Assembly: GCF_009905535.1 (NCBI RefSeq) | Contig: NZ_JAAALA010000010.1 | Span: forward strand, 1 to 64,000 | DNA: 64,000 nt | Reading direction: 5' to 3' | Source: Caulobacter sp. SLTY | GTDB lineage: Bacteria > Pseudomonadota > Alphaproteobacteria > Caulobacterales > Caulobacteraceae | Shown here: positions 59,290-64,000 of the stretch, piece after piece | How the letters are laid out: the number at the start of each line of letters is the position of its first letter | Numbering within the stretch: position 1 is the first letter of the stretch | The notes under the pieces: model-generated | Seen by the model: only the letters and a program-made list of their open reading frames with translations | Told to the model about the DNA's origin: nothing | Database searches by the model: none | Position numbers and translations under genes: made by a program

Positions 59290-59389
59290 CTAGAGCAGGG
59301 CTCGATTTGATGGAAGCAGATCTCGCTTCCCGAGCGACTTGCTGGTCGCGCGTTTGATCCGGCCACCGATTCCCGCTCATCGGAACGCC
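59290..59389. repeat. CTAGAGC-type intergenic repeat, copy 2 (inverted, diverged)
   Basis: Starts CTAGAGCAGGGCTCGATTTGATGGA, the complement of the right end of copy 1 (40314-40419), and continues through GTCGCGCGTTTGATCC to CGGAACGCCCC. The closing CTAG terminus of copy 1 is missing, and the inner TGATT/AATCA hairpin is eroded. Directly follows the receptor 3 terminator. Confidence 0.8.
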
Positions 59390-59913
59390 CCGAAAAAGGG
59401 GACTGGCTTACCTCGCCCCGGCTCCCTCAAGGCTCGAAGATGAGCAGACGGCTTGCCCGTCCCTGACGGGTTGCCGGCCGCTCGTCAGGGATCGAGGACC
59501 GGTTCCCCGGACAATATCAGCGGGAGCTCGTCACCGGCTCGGCCTCAGAGAACCGGCTCCCACCGAAGGAGCTCCGCTCGCAACGCCTCGCTCGCTCAAG
59601 GTCCGATGATCGCCAGATGGCGCGCCTGTCCCAGACAGGCCTGCTCGATGGGTTGCTCCCAGGCGGATAATTTTACCCGGGTGAAATTCCAGCCCGGGTC
59701 CTGACGCTTCGGTGGCCGCCAACCCAATGCTCTCCATGGGTTGGCCTCCCGGCCCATCGGCCTGCATCGCCCGCAGCTGGGCCCACGGCGTGACCGCCGC
59801 CCTGGCCTGCAGCCAAAGCCATGGCGCCCACGCGGTAGCTCTCGAAAGCACGGCGACCTCCACAGCCGCCTAAACCAGGCCGGTTACAATGCCGCAGGTT
59901 TCGATAACCGCCC
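59390..59913. other. 524-bp region with no recognised gene
   Basis: Between the repeat and the sppA terminator. Frames of 80-110 codons exist on both strands but have no ribosome site, signal or family resemblance, and codon-position bias is flat. Contains inverted repeats (CCAACCCA...TGGGTTGG at 59719-59744, a TGACGGG/CGTCA pair near 59465-59487) and the 20-bp palindrome at 59669. No match to tmRNA, RNase P or 6S by eye. May be eroded coding DNA or an unidentified RNA. Confidence 0.5.
59669..59688. promoter_or_regulatory. Operator-like 20-bp palindrome
   Basis: AATTTTACCCGGGTGAAATT: 10-bp half-sites with one mismatch, in an AT-rich patch within GC-rich DNA. It has the size and symmetry of a dimeric repressor site, but no intact gene starts beside it, which suggests a remnant of a lost promoter. 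Confidence 0.4.
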
Positions 59914-59945
59914 AAAGCAAAGGGCCCCGGATCGCTCCGAGGCCC
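59914..59945 (-). terminator. Rho-independent terminator of sppA
   Basis: Minus strand: 10-bp stem GGGCCTCGGA-GCGA-TCCGGGGCCC (one G-T pair) followed by TTTGCTTT, 24 bp past the sppA stop. Confidence 0.85.
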
Positions 59946-59969
59946 CGCTGACGAAAGGAGGAAGGTCGG

Positions 59970-61754
59970 CTACCGCGCCAGTTCGACGCGCGGGGCCATC
60001 ACCGTGGCGCCCTGTTCCCGCAGCCTGGCCTCCGCCAGGCGGTCCATGGCCGCTTCGGCGCGGGGATCGCCGAACACCCAGGCTGCGGCGGCCAGGGTCT
60101 TCAGTGAGGCGGAGCTGACGCCGAACAGCCGCTCCAGGGCTTCAAAGGGCGACTTGACCCCGCCGAACACCTTGAGCTTGACCTCGCCCTTCAGGCCGGC
60201 CAGGCGCTTGGCTTCATCGACCGCGTCGTAGAAGCCGCCCAGCTTGTCCACCAGGCCCAGCTGCCGGGCCTGGGCGCCGGTCCAGACGCGGCCCTTGGCC
60301 AGTTCGCGGACCTTGTCGGGGCTCATCTTGCGCCCGGTGGCCACCCGCTGGACGAAGCCCTCGTAGATGCTGTCCATCCAGCCGGAGAAGGCCGCCCGCT
60401 GGCTCTGATCGAAACCGCTCTCCATGCCGAAGGCGCCGGCGTAGTTGCCCCCGACGCTGGTCTCGCGCACGTCGATGCCCAGCCGCCCCAGGGCGTCGCC
60501 CAGCGCGAACTTGCCGCCGTAGACGCCGATCGAGCCGGTCAGGGTCGCCGGCTGGGCGACGATGGAGTCGGCCTGCGAGGAGATCCAGTAGCCGCCCGAG
60601 GCTGCGTACGTCCCCATGCTGACCACCACCGGCTTCCCGGCCTTTCTTGCCGCCTGGATGGCTGCCAGGATCTGTTCGGAGGCCGTGTCGGACCCCCCCG
60701 GCGAGGACACCCGGAAGACGATCGCCTTGACGGTCTTATCCTCGGCCGCCTCGTAAATGGCCTTGGAGACCTGGTCTGACCAGACCATCTGTTCGCCGCC
60801 GAACGGGCTGCCGCCCTCGCCATTGCCGGTCATGATCGCCCCTTCGGCGCCGATCACCGCGATGGTCGCGCCGGTCCCGGTGTCGGTCGGAGCGGTGTAG
60901 TCGTCGAAATCGATCAGCTTGGCGTTCTTGCCGGCCTTGGCCAGCAGGGCGTCGGACGCCTCCCGCACCTGGCCGACCCGGTCGATGAGTCGGCGCTCCC
61001 GCGCCTGGTCCGCCGACCAGGGCCCGCCTTCGATGGCGGCCACTAGCGCCTCCGGCGCCAGCTTGCGCTCGCCGGCCGCGGTCACCAGGCTGCTGCGATA
61101 GATCGAGCCCATCCACGACAGCTGCGCCTCCTTGTGGGCCGGCGTGTAGTTGTCGTGCAGGTAGGGATTGACCGCGTTCTTGTACTCCTTGCGCTGCTCG
61201 AAATCGGCCTTGACCCCGTACTTGTCGAACAGACGCTTGAAGAAGATGTCCTCGGTTGCGATGCCGGTGGCCTGGAACGCGGCGCCCGGCTGCATCCACA
61301 CATCGCCGGTGGCGGCGGCCAGCATATAGGTCGAGGTCACCGCGCCGCTGGGATAGAGGCCCTGGCTGTGGGCCATCATCGGCTTGCCGCTCTTGCGGAA
61401 CCGCACGAAGGCCTGGCGCAGCTCATCCGCCGCCGCCGGGGCCATACCGCCCTCGGGCAGGCGCACGAACACGCCCTTGACCTTGTCGTCGGTCTCCGCC
61501 GCCTTCAGCTTCTGGATCACCCCGATGACGGACCGGCCGCCGCCGCCGAACATGGCGAAGGGATTCTGCGGGTCCTGGTCGCTGAGGCCGGAGCGCAGGT
61601 CCAGCTCCAGCACCGCCGCCGCCGGCGTGGCCGGCCCCTCGGCGCTTTTGGCCGCAGCCCCGATCAACCCGAAGATCAGGATCATCGGAATCACGACCAT
61701 GAACAGCACCAGACCGACGAACACGCCGGCCACGGTCAGCAGAAACTGTTTCAT
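59970..61754 (-). CDS. sppA: Signal peptide peptidase, S49 family (long form)
   Basis: Cleaves leftover signal peptides in the membrane. 594 residues with one N-terminal anchor (LLTVAGVFVGLVLFMVVIPMIL). It is the 67K-type tandem form: N-terminal S49 half with catalytic Lys in RKEYKNAVNPYL (near residue 190), C-terminal half with the nucleophile in GTYAASGGYWIS (near residue 386), and TLTGSIGVYGGKF. Both catalytic residues are present. Followed by a strong terminator. Confidence 0.95.
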   Translation of the reverse strand: MKQFLLTVAGVFVGLVLFMVVIPMILIFGLIGAAAKSAEGPATPAAAVLELDLRSGLSDQDPQNPFAMFGGGGRSVIGVIQKLKAAETDDKVKGVFVRLPEGGMAPAAADELRQAFVRFRKSGKPMMAHSQGLYPSGAVTSTYMLAAATGDVWMQPGAAFQATGIATEDIFFKRLFDKYGVKADFEQRKEYKNAVNPYLHDNYTPAHKEAQLSWMGSIYRSSLVTAAGERKLAPEALVAAIEGGPWSADQARERRLIDRVGQVREASDALLAKAGKNAKLIDFDDYTAPTDTGTGATIAVIGAEGAIMTGNGEGGSPFGGEQMVWSDQVSKAIYEAAEDKTVKAIVFRVSSPGGSDTASEQILAAIQAARKAGKPVVVSMGTYAASGGYWISSQADSIVAQPATLTGSIGVYGGKFALGDALGRLGIDVRETSVGGNYAGAFGMESGFDQSQRAAFSGWMDSIYEGFVQRVATGRKMSPDKVRELAKGRVWTGAQARQLGLVDKLGGFYDAVDEAKRLAGLKGEVKLKVFGGVKSPFEALERLFGVSSASLKTLAAAAWVFGDPRAEAAMDRLAEARLREQGATVMAPRVELAR

Positions 61755-61885
61755 CTCTATCCCCAGGGACTTTCGCCGACAGGCTTAACCGCTCGCGCGT
61801 TGCGGTCAAATGAAGACGGCGCAACATAAGGCCTGAACCGGCCGGCGGCGGTGTTTTCACCACCGGGGAGAAATGAGGGGGAAAA

Positions 61886-61962
61886 TGGTCGGAGTGGCAG
61901 GATTCGAACCTGCGACCCCCGCGTCCCGAACGCGGTGCTCTACCAGACTGAGCCACACTCCG
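61886..61962 (-). tRNA. tRNA-Pro (CGG)
   Basis: 77 bases with encoded CCA on the minus strand. Acceptor CGGAGTG pairs with CACTCCG. The anticodon loop TTCGGGA gives CGG on stem CGCG...; T arm GCAGGTTCGAATCCTGC. Standard structure. Confidence 0.96.
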
Positions 61963-62095
61963 ACTTGAGGAGCGGGCTTATAGGGGAGGACGCCGCGCGC
62001 CGCAAGCGGCCTAAACACAGCCGTTGCATCGTCCGCGCGCCTGCGCTATTTCCCCCGACCTTGCCGGGGCGGAGACGCCCCCGCGCCGTTCCTGC

Positions 62096-62169
62096 TGGGG
62101 AATGGTGTAATGGTAACACTGCGGTTTTTGGTACCGTCATTCTAGGTTCGAGTCCTAGTTCCCCAGCCA
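62096..62169 (+). tRNA. tRNA-Gln (UUG)
   Basis: 74 bases with encoded CCA. Acceptor TGGGGAA/TTCCCCA, D arm GGTGTAATGGTAACACT, anticodon TTG in GCGGTTTTTGGTACCGT, T arm CTAGGTTCGAGTCCTAG. Opposite strand to tRNA-Pro, 133 bp away. Confidence 0.96.
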
Positions 62170-62259
62170 ACGTCCTCCCGTCGAAAAACACCTTCGCCGT
62201 CGGGCCTCGACCTGATAGCCGTTATCCCTGCCGTCCCCCGCCGGAAGGGCTGTTCCCGC

Positions 62260-64000
62260 GTGACCCGCAACCGTGCTCTGCTGATTCCGGTCGGTCTGAT
62301 CGTGATCCTCGCCGTACTAACCGGCTGGATGGCCTTCAGCCACGTCACCGCCTTGCGCGAGAGTCGCCGCTGGGAGCGGCATACTTTCGAGGTGCTGGAT
62401 ACGGCGCGGGGCGTTTTCTCTCTGATTCAGGACGCCGAGACCGGCCAGCGCGGCTACATGCTGACTCGCGACGAGACCTATCTGGAGCCCTACCGCGCCG
62501 CTATCGCCAAGCTCCCGGCCCAGACAGCCCGGCTGCGCACTCTGATCCGCGACAATCCCGGCCAGGCCGTCACGCTCAAGGAGATCGAGCGCGCCCTGGG
62601 CCTGCGGCTGGCCATTATCGAGCGGACCACCGACCTGGCCCGCAACGGCGACATGGCCGGCGCCCGCGACATGGTCGAATCGGGCCGGGGCAAGGTGCAG
62701 ATGGACCGCGTCCGCGACCTGACCGCCCAGATGATCGCCGCCGAGAAGACCCTGCTGGCCGACCGGCAGGCCCAGGCCGACGCGGAGGAGCAGCTGAGCT
62801 TCGTCATCGGCCTGGTCTTCGCCGCTATGGCGCTTGTCGGCCTGGGCTGGGGCGTGCTGGGCCTGGCCCGCGCCAATCGTGACCTGCAGAGCGCCCTGGG
62901 CGAACGGGACACCGCCCGCCACGGCCAGCGCGAGAGCGACGCCCTCTATTCGGCGGTATTCGCCAACACCGCCGACTATGTCTTCGTGATCGGGGTGCTT
63001 CCCGGCGGCGGGTTCATCCTGGAGGACCTCAATCCGGCGATTCAGAAGGCGACGGGCCTGAAGGTCGATCGCCTGCGCGGCCGCCCGGTCGGCGAACTGG
63101 CGCCGGGCCCGACGGCCGAGGCCCTCAGCGCCTACTACCAGCGGGTTGTCGATGCCGGCGAGCCGATCGCCACGCGCGATGTCCTTCCCTTGCCGAACGG
63201 AACCCGGACCTGGGAATCGGTGCTGGTGCCGGTGCGCGATGAAACCGGCCGGGTCGAGCGGATCGTCGGTTCGGCCCGTGACGTCACCGACCGCGACGCG
63301 GCCGAGGAACAGCAGCGCCGCTCGCAGCGGATGGAGGCCATCGGCCAGCTGACGGGCGGCGTCGCCCACGACTTCAACAACCTGCTGCAGGTCATCCGCG
63401 CCAATCTCGAGCTGATCGAGCCCGCCGTTTCCGACGACAAGGCGCGCCGCCGCCTGCGCAACGCCATCCACGGCGCCGAGCGCGCCGCCGACCTGACCCG
63501 CCGCCTGCTGGCCTTCGCCCGCCGTCAGCCGCTGGAACCGCAGCCGATCAATCTCGGCCGGCTGGTGGGGGAGGTGGCCGAGCTCATGCGCCGTACCCTC
63601 GGTGAGGGGGTGGAGGTCGAGACCGTGATCTCCGGCGGCCTTTGGAACACCCTGGCCGACCCGGCGCAGGTGGAAAGCGCTCTGCTGAACCTGGCTATCA
63701 ACGCGCGAGACGCCATGCGCGATGGTGGCCGGCTGACCGTGGAGGTTGCCAACGCCTCGCTCGACGATCGCTACGCCGCCGCCGAGGCCGACGTGAAGCC
63801 GGGCCAGTATGTGATGTTGGCCGTCTCCGACACCGGACAGGGGATGACGCCCGAGGTGATGGCCCGGGTCTTCGAACCCTTCTTCACTACCAAGGCCGAG
63901 GGCAAGGGTACGGGGCTGGGCCTGCCGATGGTCTACGGCTTCGTCAAACAGTCCGGCGGCCATGTGAAGGTCTACAGCGAGGTCGGGCAGGGCACGACGG
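62260..64000 (+). CDS. CHASE3/PAS histidine kinase (3' end outside window)
   Basis: 580 residues visible from GTG 62260, GGAAGGG upstream; the frame is open to the right edge. TM1 ([21 protein letters not shown]), CHASE3 periplasmic domain with [24 protein letters not shown]2 ([20 protein letters not shown]), a PAS domain (~230-345), then His[20 protein letters not shown] near 365 and HATPase with [16 protein letters not shown] and [18 protein letters not shown]. The GVAHDFNN H-box type commonly precedes a C-terminal receiver, which would lie outside the window. Confidence 0.93.
   Translation, partial: MTRNRALLIPVGLIVILAVLTGWMAFSHVTALRESRRWERHTFEVLDTARGVFSLIQDAETGQRGYMLTRDETYLEPYRAAIAKLPAQTARLRTLIRDNPGQAVTLKEIERALGLRLAIIERTTDLARNGDMAGARDMVESGRGKVQMDRVRDLTAQMIAAEKTLLADRQAQADAEEQLSFVIGLVFAAMALVGLGWGVLGLARANRDLQSALGERDTARHGQRESDALYSAVFANTADYVFVIGVLPGGGFILEDLNPAIQKATGLKVDRLRGRPVGELAPGPTAEALSAYYQRVVDAGEPIATRDVLPLPNGTRTWESVLVPVRDETGRVERIVGSARDVTDRDAAEEQQRRSQRMEAIGQLTGGVAHDFNNLLQVIRANLELIEPAVSDDKARRRLRNAIHGAERAADLTRRLLAFARRQPLEPQPINLGRLVGEVAELMRRTLGEGVEVETVISGGLWNTLADPAQVESALLNLAINARDAMRDGGRLTVEVANASLDDRYAAAEADVKPGQYVMLAVSDTGQGMTPEVMARVFEPFFTTKAEGKGTGLGLPMVYGFVKQSGGHVKVYSEVGQGTT

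Noticed and set aside
59390..59913. tmRNA, RNase P or 6S RNA in the non-coding block
   Set aside because: No tag-peptide frame, no P4/P6 core (GAGGAAAGTC or ACAGAA), and no long internal-loop hairpin typical of 6S could be found by eye.
61886..62169. Integrated element between tRNA-Pro and tRNA-Gln
   Set aside because: Only 133 bp separate the divergent tRNAs; there is no integrase and no repeated tRNA 3' end nearby.

Overview
The window is a 64-kb piece of a high-GC alphaproteobacterial chromosome. The gene repertoire fits the Caulobacteraceae (Caulobacter, Phenylobacterium or Brevundimonas type). Pointers are three large TonB-dependent receptors, TPR-sulfotransferases, response regulators with a GPDRRR tail, and several families of short intergenic palindromes typical of that group. 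Genus assignment is inference from composition and gene content. There is no phage, IS element, CRISPR array or rRNA. The window looks like core chromosome with scattered accessory genes. Both ends cut a gene: a chemotaxis receptor at the left and a CHASE3/PAS histidine kinase at the right.

Layout. 1-1949: a chemotaxis receptor translationally coupled to a small exported protein. 2025-9620: carB and carA, both on the minus strand, separated by about 3 kb of unrelated genes (a cupin, an AHSA1/SRPBCC protein, a lipoprotein and a DUF1624-type membrane protein) and by a nest of inverted repeats. 9698-16794: small metabolic and exported proteins (DUF1272, HAD phosphatase, D-aminoacylase-like lipoprotein, APC transporter, LhgO-like FAD oxidase, PQQ-type sugar dehydrogenase). 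16811-19546: an asparagine synthetase/glycosyltransferase pair. 19649-24412: an elongator tRNA-Met, a CBS/degenerate-kinase/receiver protein and TonB receptor 1.

24903-29123: the queE-queD queuosine genes, a single-domain response regulator, a pirin, a WYL regulator with its palindromic operator next to a 5'-truncated gene, and trxC. 29120-34359: a hybrid PAS kinase, aroC, a J-domain protein, pdxH and a TetR regulator. 34510-42263: an APH/P-loop kinase fusion, a zinc-ribbon-less YjdM, a PDZ protein, a 1141-residue acyl-CoA synthetase fused to a three-TM DUF1499 protein, and a metallo-hydrolase/ATP-grasp pair. 42401-59214: a region suited to peptide uptake and processing (TPR-sulfotransferases, OppB/OppC/OppA without ATPases, TonB receptors 2 and 3, an S9 peptidase). 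59215-64000: a non-coding stretch, sppA, tRNA-Pro, tRNA-Gln and the truncated kinase.

The strongest novelty candidate is the acyl-CoA synthetase-linker-DUF1499 fusion (36892-40317). Other points are a QueD whose nucleophilic Cys is Tyr, a CBS-linked pseudokinase with receiver domain, a truncated regulator target that kept its operator, and 49-bp repeat pairs whose internal stems covary.
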